A stretch of 60,889 nucleotides of DNA, taken from positions 1 through 60,889 of IMG/VR virus record IMGVR_UViG_3300044641_005368; one strand, written 5' to 3'. Shown here piece by piece: positions 26,553 to 37,570 of the stretch. The position numbers and the translations under genes are program-made. The notes below the pieces were generated by a model that saw only the letters and a list, made by a program, of their open reading frames with translations, did no database searches and had not been told where the DNA came from. The DNA comes from a virus. Within the stretch, counting starts at the first letter, position 1, and each line of letters starts with the position of its first letter.

Positions 26553-27863
26553 TTATGCGCTAAATGGGTTGTTAAAAACCCAAAAATTTTGAACTATAGT
26601 ATTAGAGTATTCGCCTATTCCAACACATAAAAATTGATTTGAAGACCCTGTTAATGATACGTGCCAAGTGTTGATAGAACCAATGTGGTTAAAATCTGGA
26701 ACAAACCGATTAAAGTCAATTACCTCTAATATTGTAATTTTATAGGTAGTTGGGTTCATAGAGAACTTTATAAGTTCGTACCCAGAAGTGCTCATAGTAA
26801 CCCAAGTGTCTGTGCCTACTGGCCAAATTTGCCTGTGCATAAACGATCTCCATGTTGGATGGTTATCAGCTGTCTCATCTACACGAGTTAAAGTGTTACC
26901 ATTTCTAACCCACATGCTGCCGTGCGCAGAGTAATAAATTTGACGCCCGTTTGAAAGCTCCAAACCCCAACCAGATATTAAACCTTCCCCGTTATTGTAA
27001 CCTAGCGCCTGCATATTTCCAGTAGCGTCGTAGCCGCCTGATAAGTTTAATAAGTCGTATTGCATACACCCAAAAGCGTCTCTAAATAAACGCATTCCAG
27101 CACCAGTTGTAGGAGAGTTATTAGCAGCTCCAAAGGGATGTAACACTGGCCACACTACGCTGTATGCTTGTCGGCTTCCAACTGAAGGGGCTTCGCTCTG
27201 TACTAACGCTACTGAAGTACCATTAAATGAATAGCTCATTCTGCGGAATAATCCTGTAGCTGTATCGTAAGTTTGAGTGTGGTGATACGCAATATTTGTA
27301 GCATTCACATAATTTCCAGGCGCTTCAAAGTTATCTTGTGGCTGTGCTTGAGGGCCGCCTGTAATAGTAGTTGCAGTAGCCGCTACAGCGTTGTTAGCAA
27401 TTCTAAATGCAGTAAATGAGTTACTACCAGCACCTGGGGAAGTATGCTGGTGCATAACATATTTGCCCATGCAGTTAATTGTTCCTGTATCAATATTTGT
27501 ATTAAGTGAAGATGTCACAGTAATACCTGCTGCGCCAGTGCCAACAGTTATTGCTCCAGTTGTTTGGTTTACAGTAAAGGGAAGAGCGTACACCTCTGCG
27601 TATGAGTCACCTATAGCATACTGTTTACCAGTAGCTACAAACTGTCCGCCACCCGTGTTATATATTCTTCTATAAACAGTAGAAGTTTGCGTGTACCCTG
27701 TTTGAGCCGAAGTCGTAAACCGTGCGGATCCAGCAAATATTTGTTTGAACGCAACAGGTTTTGTGTAAGTTCTGAGGTCTTTTCCGGGATGCTGACGCCA
27801 AACAGGGTACCGTTCATCAGCAACAGTTTTACTTAATCTACCTAAAAAAGCACCATCAGTCAT
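26553..27863 (-). CDS. Fibre paralog 3 (receptor-binding candidate)
   Basis: This approximately 436-residue beta-rich protein shares with the next two upstream genes the block PFTVNQTTGAITVGTGA near residue 80, a GLELSNGRQIYYS segment near 265, and similar ends. The three are clearly paralogs that diverged strongly. The pattern suggests a repeated beta structure such as a propeller. I choose the ATG at 27861-27863 after the upstream stop, with GGAG before it. Receptor binding is inferred from position among fibres and rapid divergence. Confidence 0.8.
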   Translation of the reverse strand: MTDGAFLGRLSKTVADERYPVWRQHPGKDLRTYTKPVAFKQIFAGSARFTTSAQTGYTQTSTVYRRIYNTGGGQFVATGKQYAIGDSYAEVYALPFTVNQTTGAITVGTGAAGITVTSSLNTNIDTGTINCMGKYVMHQHTSPGAGSNSFTAFRIANNAVAATATTITGGPQAQPQDNFEAPGNYVNATNIAYHHTQTYDTATGLFRRMSYSFNGTSVALVQSEAPSVGSRQAYSVVWPVLHPFGAANNSPTTGAGMRLFRDAFGCMQYDLLNLSGGYDATGNMQALGYNNGEGLISGWGLELSNGRQIYYSAHGSMWVRNGNTLTRVDETADNHPTWRSFMHRQIWPVGTDTWVTMSTSGYELIKFSMNPTTYKITILEVIDFNRFVPDFNHIGSINTWHVSLTGSSNQFLCVGIGEYSNTIVQNFWVFNNPFSA

Positions 27864-27864
27864 T

Positions 27865-29247
27865 TTAACCGACTCCAATCAATGGGTTTTTGTAAACTCG
27901 AATAGTGGGCCAAAAACTTCTATCTGCATCATGTTGCATAACTAAAAATTGATTATTGTTTCCAGTAAACCCTGCCCCAGGCCAAATTGCTCCAAGATCC
28001 CAATTCTGACCTCTTTGAACAGTGCGATTGTAGTAACCATCAATAATGGTTACTTTATAAGTAGTTGGGTTAATTGTAAATTTAAACCAATGACGATCTC
28101 CGCCTGTGGATCCAGAGAGCCAAGTGTCTGGCCCTACTGGAGTTGTGTAATACCCAAAGTCATTTCTAGATATGTCGATCCAGTTGTCTGCACCAGAAAC
28201 ATCAGAGATAACGTTACCAATTCTTACAAGAGTTCTTTCATCCTCAGTAAAAATAATTTGACGCCCATTGGATAAGTCAAAGCCAAACCCATTAAATGGG
28301 CGATCCCAAAGACCACCACAAAAAGCGGTGTCAACAGTACTTGCAATAACTCCAACGTTGTTTATAACATCTAGTCTCTGGTATCCGTTGGCATCTAGTC
28401 TAATTCTAGTTATTCCTAGAGTAGAAGACCCAAAGTAGCCAGCGTTGTATTGACTAATATTAGCCACCGTATAGTGGGTTCTTGCTTCGCCTGCCGCTGC
28501 AGGCGCTCCTGCAACAGCGCTTCCTTTAGTATTACGTACAGTAGTTAAAGTTGTTCCATTGTAGGAAGCAACTAGATCTATGTAACTTTGAGGAGCATCA
28601 TCTGTGTATGCGAGTGGTGCAACGTATGCGGTATTATCGCCGTTTGCCCTTGTCACTCCCATCAGGTAGTTGTCATAACATCTAATAGGTGCACTTGCAG
28701 TGCCATAATTAATAAATTGCGCACCGCTTACTGTGTTGTTAGAAACGGTGCAAGCGCCTAAAGTTCCGCTGGTATAAGATAGGCCAGGACCAGCAAAGTC
28801 ACCAAAGTTAAATAGATAGTTTCCGGACATTCCCCAGCACTGAGTGCTTGAGTTACCGGTGGTAGCCCCTATGTTACCCCAAATTCTAGCTCCAGTACCT
28901 TCGGTAATAGCGCCCGTTGTTTGGTTAACCGTAAAAGGTTTTACATAAACCTCTGTAGAGTATGTCTCCGGTGAAGTTCTTAAAATTGTCCATTGAGATG
29001 AGGCGTATGAAAACTGACCTCCACCGTGGTTAAACAACCTATGGTCTTGAACAGTTCTGGCATGAATACCAGTGTCTAAAGCAAACCCCGTTGCAAGCAT
29101 TGTCTTAGCAGCAACTAAAGCAAAAGGCGAGTCCGCGTATCCATTTGGACCCCACGCACTATCTGGTCTAATGGCTGTACCAAAACCGCGACCAGAAGAG
29201 CGCTTCTTTGTTTTTTCTAGCTCATTAAGAGGAAGTATTCCATCCAT
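27865..29247 (-). CDS. Fibre paralog 2 (receptor-binding candidate)
   Basis: This 460-residue protein is the middle copy of the tandem triplet. It has KPFTVNQTTGAITEGTGARI near residue 97 and FGFDLSNGRQIIFTEDERT near 315, matching the flanking copies in order. The N-terminus differs (a Lys-Lys-Arg stretch), suggesting that attachment or pairing regions diverged. It starts 1 nt after the stop of the upstream copy. No enzymatic motif is visible. Confidence 0.8.
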   Translation of the reverse strand: MDGILPLNELEKTKKRSSGRGFGTAIRPDSAWGPNGYADSPFALVAAKTMLATGFALDTGIHARTVQDHRLFNHGGGQFSYASSQWTILRTSPETYSTEVYVKPFTVNQTTGAITEGTGARIWGNIGATTGNSSTQCWGMSGNYLFNFGDFAGPGLSYTSGTLGACTVSNNTVSGAQFINYGTASAPIRCYDNYLMGVTRANGDNTAYVAPLAYTDDAPQSYIDLVASYNGTTLTTVRNTKGSAVAGAPAAAGEARTHYTVANISQYNAGYFGSSTLGITRIRLDANGYQRLDVINNVGVIASTVDTAFCGGLWDRPFNGFGFDLSNGRQIIFTEDERTLVRIGNVISDVSGADNWIDISRNDFGYYTTPVGPDTWLSGSTGGDRHWFKFTINPTTYKVTIIDGYYNRTVQRGQNWDLGAIWPGAGFTGNNNQFLVMQHDADRSFWPTIRVYKNPLIGVG

Positions 29248-30639
29248 TTATCGACCTGCTCTTCCGTGTCGTATCACTCTTATTTTTGCCCTAGTGCAAC
29301 TCTGTCGTTCTCCAGGAGTTACTGTTAAGAAAAATTGTCTGTCAGTTCCAGTCATCATAATACCACCAACGTTATACGCAGCGTTAATTCTGTTTTGGGT
29401 TAACGTGTTCTGATTAATATTAATAGTATCTAGGTACTGGACTTCAAGGGTAGAGGGGTTGATGTAAATTTTAATGTATTCTACAGGGCTAACCACGTTT
29501 GATACCCACCAAGTATCTTGTGCTACTGGAGTAATTGATGTAACGAACGCTCTTCCTGACTGTGGAACAGGGAACCCCGTCGCACCTCTAGCTGTTTCAG
29601 TAACATTTGTGACTTGATACCCCCCTGCAGCTGTTCCAATTCTAGTAACAGTGCCTAATCTATCGTAGATTAAAGTAGTTCCATCAGAGAGTTGAAACCC
29701 TGTACCGTTTTCACCATAATGAACCTGTGGGCTAATCGCGTGGGTGTTTCCATTAACAGTTACTACTGGCGCTAAGACATCATTTAATGATTGAAATCTT
29801 GTTGCTCCAGTAGTAATATTGTACTGTCTCCATCCAACAGTAGCTCCAGCAGTTCCAGCTTCAAAGTTTGCGCTCCACTGCGGCGCTACAGGAGTTGTGT
29901 GATGCCATTGACTGAGCGCGGTCGTATCAGATAGCGCATTTTCTCTAGTCTTAGTAAGCGTAGTTCCGTTATAAGAGTACACCCAGTCATAAGCACCAAT
30001 TTGTGATGCAGATGAGTTGTGCACTCTAGTTCCTGGAGCAAAATATGAAGTATTGCCGTTTGGCCTAGTGCAACTCTGCTCATTATTTTGATTAGAAGAC
30101 GCGTGCGCTAAAGGTGCTCCAACATTATCACGCGCTCCTACAACAACAGACTGTGCTCCTGAAACAACGTTGTTAGACACAGTCCAAGCGGCCATATAAT
30201 GACGCCCAAGATACCCAAAAAACCAACCGTGCGTTCCCGCGTTTCCCCATTGCATAGTGGAGCTTTCTGTTCCAGCAACTGTGTCCAGAATTACTTGAGA
30301 ACCAGTGCCAACAGTGATAGCGCCAGTTGTTTGGTTAATTTGAAAAGGAAGAACGTACAGCTCTGAAGCTGACGGGCTTGCTTGACGATAGTAATTGCAG
30401 GTAGCGTATGAGTACTGGTTTCCTCCATGGAACATAACACGGGAGTAGACGATAGAGTTGATATTTATTCTAAAAGCTGGATTTAACCCAGTAGTGGTAA
30501 CTCTTTGAAAAGCAACTGTTTGGTCTTCAAATTGTGTGTAACCGTATGGGCGCAGGTAATCACTAGGCCTACTTTGAGGCCCCTCTAGAATATTGCCTAG
30601 TTTAGCAATCTCGTTAAGCTTGTAGATATCGTTGGACAA
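29248..30639 (-). CDS. Fibre paralog 1 (receptor-binding candidate)
   Basis: This 463-residue protein is the first copy of the triplet, with LPFQINQTTGAITVGTGSQV near residue 97 and GFQLSDGTTLIYDRLGTVT near 325. Sequence outside these shared blocks is quite different from the other two, as expected for adhesins under selection. It starts at TTG with an AAGGAG Shine-Dalgarno after the large fibre gene. Confidence 0.8.
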   Translation of the reverse strand: MSNDIYKLNEIAKLGNILEGPQSRPSDYLRPYGYTQFEDQTVAFQRVTTTGLNPAFRININSIVYSRVMFHGGNQYSYATCNYYRQASPSASELYVLPFQINQTTGAITVGTGSQVILDTVAGTESSTMQWGNAGTHGWFFGYLGRHYMAAWTVSNNVVSGAQSVVVGARDNVGAPLAHASSNQNNEQSCTRPNGNTSYFAPGTRVHNSSASQIGAYDWVYSYNGTTLTKTRENALSDTTALSQWHHTTPVAPQWSANFEAGTAGATVGWRQYNITTGATRFQSLNDVLAPVVTVNGNTHAISPQVHYGENGTGFQLSDGTTLIYDRLGTVTRIGTAAGGYQVTNVTETARGATGFPVPQSGRAFVTSITPVAQDTWWVSNVVSPVEYIKIYINPSTLEVQYLDTININQNTLTQNRINAAYNVGGIMMTGTDRQFFLTVTPGERQSCTRAKIRVIRHGRAGR

Positions 30640-30652
30640 CTTCTACTCCTTA

Positions 30653-33250
30653 CTAAGCAGCTGATATAGCAGTAATGTTACCACTTGCGTTAGTAGTTAC
30701 AGTATAGCTGGTAGTGACGGCAGATCCGCCAACTGTAACTACTTCTTGGTACGAGGCGATGTAGCCAGAAGCGTTATAGGTGATGTTTTGAACGGTCTTG
30801 TTAGCTGAGACCTTGTACTTAGTCAGACGGTTTGAGGCATCATAAGTGTAGTCGCCAGAAACAATCGCGGTCTGAGTAATAAGTGAGCGGTCTTGAGCGT
30901 CAACATACGCTTTTGTAGTAGCGTGACCAGAAGTCGTAGGAGTTGCTACAGTGGCAGTACCGGTTACTGAAAGTGTTCCAGTAAAGGTACCATTTCCAGC
31001 CCTGATAGCGGCATCTGTCAAACCAGCTTCTGAGAAGTTTACAGTTGTAGCTGGCTTAGTAACAGCGCCTTGGAAGAACTTAATTACCTGGTCTGTAGCA
31101 TCACGTGCAACACCGTCGTAGACTCTGCGAGCGCTTACGCTTGCTGAACCTGTTGGGGACACTGCTGTTGATGATACGTTTGAGGCTGTCTTAGCATATG
31201 TAAAAGTAGTAGTTAGTGGCACATCAATAATTGAATAAGTACCGTTAAAGGTAGCGTCTACGCCAGAAACAACAACTACGTCACCCGCACGGTATCCGTG
31301 AGCAGAGCTTGTAGTAAGAGTTGCTACGTTTGACGCAAGAGCTTTATTAGTAATTGTTGCAGTAATAGCTGTTACAGGAACTGTGTGCTCTGTAATAAAT
31401 CCAAGGTCTACAGCGTCTCCCTGGTTTCCAGCACCTACGAACACGAATGGGTCAACAACTGCAAGGTTGCTTGTTTCTACAGTAGTTCCAGAACCACCGA
31501 AAGTAATAGTACCAACAACGTTGACATCACCTTGGATATTCATATCACCCTGAATACCAACGCCACCAACTACAGTTAAAGCACCAGTAGATGGGCTTGT
31601 AGAGGGTGTAGGGATTTCAATGTGTACGTTTACTCCAGGTGTGATTTCCATCTGGGTATCACCAGAAGCAAAGCCTCCAGCGGCAAATACGATCTTATTT
31701 TCAGACCCTTCTCCGCCAGTTGCAAACACCATGTTACCTGTATAGGTGTCATCAATAGCGTTGTGGAAAATGTATCCATCGCCTGGGGCTGTAATTCCAT
31801 ATGTAGTGTCATCAAAGTTTGAGCCAGCAATACCCATGCCCATCCAACCATAGGTATCATCGCCATTATCCATGTAAGCAATGATGTCCGTAGAAGATGT
31901 TGCAGTTGAGTTACGGAAGGCTACTTGACCAAATGAAGCTTCGCCGCTTTCTACAGTAAATACTGCGGCAGGAGAGGTTAAATCTCCCTCAGTATTTCCA
32001 GCAAAAGCTTCTGAATCAGCGCCAATGTAGGCGATGCCATCATTTGTAAGAGTACCTGTGTTAGCAAAATCGCCATCCATATTTAGGTTAGCGCCGATAC
32101 CAACACCGCCTGCTACTACAAGTGCACCAGTGGTGTGGCTTGTAGAAGCAGTTGTAATAATGATATCTACAACTTCATTAGGAGTAATCTCCATCTGAGA
32201 GGTTCCGCTAGCAAAACCTCCGGCGGCAAAAACAATCTTATTTCTAAGACCAGTTTCATCAGTTGCAAATACTAAATTACCGTCGCCTGAAGGCTTGTAA
32301 GTTGTTCCAGCAGGAGTTACAGGAGTTGCCTCTATAGTGCCTGCGGATGTAACAAATCTAAATGTAAGAGGAGATGGAACAAGTGAGACAGTTCTAATGC
32401 CGTCAAAGCCTGCTCCAACGCCTTCAACTATAATTTCATCGCCCGCTGTATATCCGTGGGCAGTAGATGTAGTTAGGGTAGCTGAACCTGAAGCTACAAG
32501 CTTTGTGGTAACACTAAACTGTGTTGTACGAGGGGCTGACATAAAAATGTAGCCATCATGCGGACCGGTAATACCAAAAGTAGCAGCGTCAAAGTCGTTG
32601 CTTGTGATACCTACATCGATCCAACCAGAATCATTAGTTCCATCAGCTGTGTAAACAATTAAATCTGTAGATGCGTTTGCACCGTTTGATCCATTTACTA
32701 CAACTAGTTGACCGAAGTCAGTTGTAGAGGATGAGAACACTCCCATTACATCTGTAAGTTCAGCAGCGGTTTCAAATGTGAGAGCGGCTTGTCCTTGAGA
32801 GTTTCCAATGTAAGTCTTTGATAAGTAAAGTGTGCTTGCCCAACTTGTTGTAGTTCCGTTTGTAGCAAGAACTTTATTAGTATTGCCTGTTTGGCTTGGA
32901 AGACCAGCTTGTCCTAAAGCAATAACCTGTAGGTTTGCGTTTCCTGATGCAACACCTGAAGAAGCAGTGTGTTGAGTAATAACAATATAAGTGTTTGTAC
33001 CGTCAGTAACAATATCGTTTACATAGTAAAGAGTTCCGTTAGTGTACGTGCCGCGATAATCAATACCTTCAGTAGCCAGGGTCCACTTAGTTGCGTTAGT
33101 AGGTACTACGTTGGTTGCGGCTTCAGACGCTGTGAAAGCGTATAGGTTAGGGCCGTACTTAACTAAGTCATTGTAGGAGTACTCAGTTGAGCTTGAGTAT
33201 GTTCCTGCCCAGTTAAAGCGAATCTTTCCCAGATCAATAATCTGAGCCAT
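30653..33250 (-). CDS. Large virion fibre protein with internal duplication
   Basis: The 865-residue protein starts with two short repeats resembling carbohydrate-binding 5/12 modules (NWAGTYSSSTEYSYNDLVKY and DYRGTYTNGTLYYVNDIV). A region of about 200 residues is duplicated (NKIVFAAGGFASGTSQMEIT versus NKIVFAAGGFASGDTQMEIT), each followed by TGALVVAGGVGI or a close variant, a motif common in cyanophage fibres. Two copies of the SNVATLTT beta module lie at about residues 249-318 and near 31130-31375 in DNA. The C-terminus has a YDASNRLTKYK hairpin. It starts by a TAATG overlap with GGAGG. Confidence 0.8.
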   Translation of the reverse strand: MAQIIDLGKIRFNWAGTYSSSTEYSYNDLVKYGPNLYAFTASEAATNVVPTNATKWTLATEGIDYRGTYTNGTLYYVNDIVTDGTNTYIVITQHTASSGVASGNANLQVIALGQAGLPSQTGNTNKVLATNGTTTSWASTLYLSKTYIGNSQGQAALTFETAAELTDVMGVFSSSTTDFGQLVVVNGSNGANASTDLIVYTADGTNDSGWIDVGITSNDFDAATFGITGPHDGYIFMSAPRTTQFSVTTKLVASGSATLTTSTAHGYTAGDEIIVEGVGAGFDGIRTVSLVPSPLTFRFVTSAGTIEATPVTPAGTTYKPSGDGNLVFATDETGLRNKIVFAAGGFASGTSQMEITPNEVVDIIITTASTSHTTGALVVAGGVGIGANLNMDGDFANTGTLTNDGIAYIGADSEAFAGNTEGDLTSPAAVFTVESGEASFGQVAFRNSTATSSTDIIAYMDNGDDTYGWMGMGIAGSNFDDTTYGITAPGDGYIFHNAIDDTYTGNMVFATGGEGSENKIVFAAGGFASGDTQMEITPGVNVHIEIPTPSTSPSTGALTVVGGVGIQGDMNIQGDVNVVGTITFGGSGTTVETSNLAVVDPFVFVGAGNQGDAVDLGFITEHTVPVTAITATITNKALASNVATLTTSSAHGYRAGDVVVVSGVDATFNGTYSIIDVPLTTTFTYAKTASNVSSTAVSPTGSASVSARRVYDGVARDATDQVIKFFQGAVTKPATTVNFSEAGLTDAAIRAGNGTFTGTLSVTGTATVATPTTSGHATTKAYVDAQDRSLITQTAIVSGDYTYDASNRLTKYKVSANKTVQNITYNASGYIASYQEVVTVGGSAVTTSYTVTTNASGNITAISAA

Positions 33251-33507
33251 TATAATACCTCCATTAACAAGCGGCCACCAGTTCCCCAGCTAAAGATTAG
33301 AGTGTTATAACTCCAAACCCAGCTTCTGTAATCATTTGAAAGAGTTACAAATTCGTCTGGCAAACTGATTGGTTCGTCTCCAAGAATTCTATCGATAACT
33401 GCCGCACTAGTCTGCGTATTCTGCTTAACACCATAAAAAGCTTGGTCAACGATATCCTCCAGGGTTCCTGAAGGCCCATATGAGACCGTTGTAGAGGCTG
33501 CTGGCAC
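33250..33507 (-). CDS. Hypothetical structural-region protein
   Basis: This 85-residue protein has a helical middle (EDIVDQAFYGVKQNTQTSAA) and an aromatic C-terminus (NDYRSWVWSYNTLIFSWGTG). It is unfamiliar. Coupling is tight: it starts at GTG by TAGTG with the upstream gene and ends at the TAATG of the large fibre, suggesting expression with the fibres. Confidence 0.68.
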   Translation of the reverse strand: MPAASTTVSYGPSGTLEDIVDQAFYGVKQNTQTSAAVIDRILGDEPISLPDEFVTLSNDYRSWVWSYNTLIFSWGTGGRLLMEVL

Positions 33508-33932
33508 TACTTAACTCCTTCTGTAAGGTTAAGGGTAACGTTTACTACATCTTCTATAGGACAGCTGGCTTTTACTACGTCACCAGTCTGTAGTACAAAC
33601 TCTGTAGCCACTTTGTATAGGTTGACTTCAGGATCCGCTACATCATTTACGCGGGCATCACCAGAAACTAAAGGCAATACTAGGTACTTATTTGTTAGAA
33701 CACGTGCTGAAGTCAATAAAAAAGTAGAGGTGTTCACAGCCCTGTAAACATAAAGCTTTATAGGTAGGATTGTTCCATATGTGTTAGTTGCTAAAACTGA
33801 GTTGACTTTAGTTTTAGAGGTAGCAGTAAATAGAGTAGTTGCACTAGGGTCTTTATCCGTGACTTGAACTGTTACGCTTTTAGCAGTGCCTGTCTCCGCT
33901 ACTGTACCAACTGGGTACGCATATCCTGGCAT
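33507..33932 (-). CDS. Hypothetical beta-rich structural protein
   Basis: This 141-residue beta-rich protein (SVTVQVTDKDPSATTLFTA, later FVLQTGDVVKASCPIEDVV) resembles small decoration or fibre-associated proteins, without a specific family match. It has GGAG 6 nt before its ATG. Its pattern of a central IKLYVYRAVNTSTFLL strand pair is similar in style to the 107-residue protein at 34447. Confidence 0.68.
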   Translation of the reverse strand: MPGYAYPVGTVAETGTAKSVTVQVTDKDPSATTLFTATSKTKVNSVLATNTYGTILPIKLYVYRAVNTSTFLLTSARVLTNKYLVLPLVSGDARVNDVADPEVNLYKVATEFVLQTGDVVKASCPIEDVVNVTLNLTEGVK

Positions 33933-33993
33933 CTACACTCCTACTCCAAGGTGTTTTAATTAAGTTTACCCCAGAGAAGATTTGCTGTATGGG

Positions 33994-34434
33994 CTATTGT
34001 TCGGGTAAACGAGGGAAAGATTGAAGCTCTTTTATTGTAGCCTCCCAAGAGACTTCGATGGGTTCGGCGTAGTTAATGTCGTAGTCATTGATAGGGGCAG
34101 GTTTGAAAAGTAAAGCGTTCATACCGGATGCGGCAACCTTAGAAACAAGGCCTGGGTCTGCTGTAATCACGCAATCAACTGGCCCACAACTTTGTAGGTA
34201 CTCAACCCTTCTATAGTCGGGGTCATCCTTAGGAGACGGCAGGTTATAGTCCAACAATTCATGGGATTTATATACGTTGTTTAGCCTCAACCACATATCT
34301 GTTTCATTGTAGTCGCTGCATAGAAGAATTACTTTTCTACGGTCTTTTAGAGCCTCCATAAGCTTAAACCCATAAGGTATAGGTCGCCTACGAGTGTCTC
34401 TTAGTACCCCATCTACGTGCATTAATATAGCCAT
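33994..34434 (-). CDS. HAD-like protein lacking the usual nucleophile Asp
   Basis: The 146-residue protein looks like a small HAD-superfamily domain: a first strand ILMHVDGVLRDTRRRPIPYG, a second motif strand VILLCSDYNETDMWL, and a later acidic loop VDCVITADPGLV. In active HAD phosphatases the first motif is DxDG; here the first position is His (HVDG), so normal phosphotransfer chemistry is unlikely. It lies between structural genes. A weak Shine-Dalgarno precedes the ATG. It could bind a ligand or act as a regulator. Confidence 0.6.
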   Translation of the reverse strand: MAILMHVDGVLRDTRRRPIPYGFKLMEALKDRRKVILLCSDYNETDMWLRLNNVYKSHELLDYNLPSPKDDPDYRRVEYLQSCGPVDCVITADPGLVSKVAASGMNALLFKPAPINDYDINYAEPIEVSWEATIKELQSFPRLPEQ

Positions 34435-34446
34435 AGGGCCAGTCTA

Positions 34447-34770
34447 CTATGCTTGTTCAATTCCTTGTACAAAATAACGGACGCCACCAGAGCCTGCAAC
34501 TACAATCACATCTGTGTTATCCATACCAAACCGAAATGTTTCATAGCTGTTGTAGGCGGGGAGAGGCAGCTTGTGAGCAATCAAGGCTCCTGCGGACTCT
34601 GTACCAGCAGACGTTTTTAATGTTACATAGATTTCAGCATCTGTTGCGGTTGTATTAGTAGCAATTACAGAAACTAAAAAGTTGCCTGTCGCAGTATAGA
34701 CAGTGTTTCCAGAGCCAAAAGCTGCTGAAGTTGTTTGGTCATAAATAGCTAATCTTTCTATACCTGCCAC
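34447..34770 (-). CDS. Small beta-rich virion-like protein
   Basis: This 107-residue protein is strand-rich (NTVYTATGNFLVSVIATNTT, AEIYVTLKTSAGTESAG), a pattern typical of small fibre-cap or decoration proteins in cyanophage and actinophage structural operons. Start is GTG with GGAG before it, 1 nt from the stop of the large collagen-like gene, so it is co-translated with that fibre. It may trimerise with it. Confidence 0.68.
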   Translation of the reverse strand: MAGIERLAIYDQTTSAAFGSGNTVYTATGNFLVSVIATNTTATDAEIYVTLKTSAGTESAGALIAHKLPLPAYNSYETFRFGMDNTDVIVVAGSGGVRYFVQGIEQA

Positions 34771-34771
34771 A

Positions 34772-36405
<1,634 letters not shown>

Positions 36406-36406
<1 letters not shown>

Positions 36407-37464
36407 TAATCAACCGTCACTTGTTGAGTTACGAACACCTGGCCCTTTACATATGTCTTTTGGAAGTCAGGGTCTACTGTAGATGTAGCTTGTAGATCCC
36501 AAAATGCGCGAGCTGGTAAGTAAGCTGTCTGAGCCTTAGTAAGTTTCAATCGAATTTGACCTAAAGAGTTGTTTACAATCTCTACTTCAAAAGTAGCATA
36601 AAGAGCAGGCGCATTTGGATATGTTCTAATTTGCGCTTTAAATACCAGGTTAGTTGTGTCAACTGGGAAGTCAAGAACTACAGAGTAGCTATCGCCCTGG
36701 TAAAGAATAAGATCGTATGTAGCCGCAGTTGTTGGAGCTGGAGTTCTTCCAAGCATGTCGTTCTGAATATAGACGCGCTCCGGTTTTCTTGGATCGTCTG
36801 ACTCTTGTGGCATGTAGACAGGAATAAGTTTATTAGTGCGCTTTGAAACACGGCGAAGTGTTCCGATTTCTAGTCGCCATAGGCCGATATTGAGCGCAGA
36901 GCACAGCTCTTTATATTGCATTTGGCGCTGTTGAATCATGTTAGAAAGCTGATGGAAACGCTCAGAACGTGGAATGGTCACACCGTCTGGGGCGAAAATG
37001 TTTATGTCGAACGAGGCGTCTGTAGCCAAAGCCCATAGGGCCTCAATCGTTGACAAAATTACTAGAGGGTACTCCTCCACTGCTGGGATTTTAGCAAGCG
37101 TGACTTGATTGCCATACCCATCAGTCCTGTTATAGGTATGCTGCTCAACCGCAGTATTAATAAAAGTAGTTAAATCTGTATCTGTAAAGTACCGAAAATG
37201 CGATCCCTGTACTCGGATAGCAGAGTTATTAGCTGGAGCATTTACAAAGTGAATCATGCCCAAATCAGCCTCTAGGGTGTACCCAGTCGGGTTAGCAACT
37301 GGCGTTCCGTTTACAGTAACTACTAAGCTGTCTACGTCTAGAGGCTTAACTTTTACGTAATAATCTTTAGTAGAACCGTCGCCGGTCTCAGTAAACGTGA
37401 ATTGTTTAGGAGCGTCTCCAAGTTCAAGACGGGTTCTAGACAACAAATCAGCTAGTACGGCCAC
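36406..37464 (-). CDS. Head-tail adaptor with C-terminal BppU-like domain
   Basis: The 352-residue protein has an N-terminal part with [20 protein letters not shown] and helical segments ([35 protein letters not shown]) like adaptor proteins encoded after the capsid gene. Its last about 100 residues ([20 protein letters not shown]) resemble the N-terminal domain of baseplate upper protein BppU, a fibre-docking fold. This pairing suggests a neck component that anchors fibres. It begins at GTG with AGGAG and is followed by collagen-like fibre genes. Confidence 0.7.
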
Positions 37465-37532
37465 TCACTGCTCCTAACATTACCCTTACAATGGTAAGTG
37501 ACATGAAATAAAAAGTCTTTACAAACGAAGAA

Positions 37533-37550
37533 GCGGGCACGAATGCCCGC
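37533..37550 (-). terminator. Intrinsic terminator with UUCG loop
   Basis: A 7-bp perfect stem GCGGGCA/TGCCCGC closes on TTCG in minus-strand sense, followed by TTCTTCGTTTG. UUCG tetraloops are exceptionally stable. It lies after the stop of the 121-residue gene and before the adaptor gene, so a promoter for the fibre and tail part may lie in 37465-37530. Confidence 0.65.
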
Positions 37551-37570
37551 TCCGCCGCTTAAATTAATGC

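Noticed and set aside
33964-34010. 8-bp inverted repeat around the end of the HAD-like gene
   Set aside because: The loop exceeds 30 nt and one arm is coding; too weak to call a terminator.
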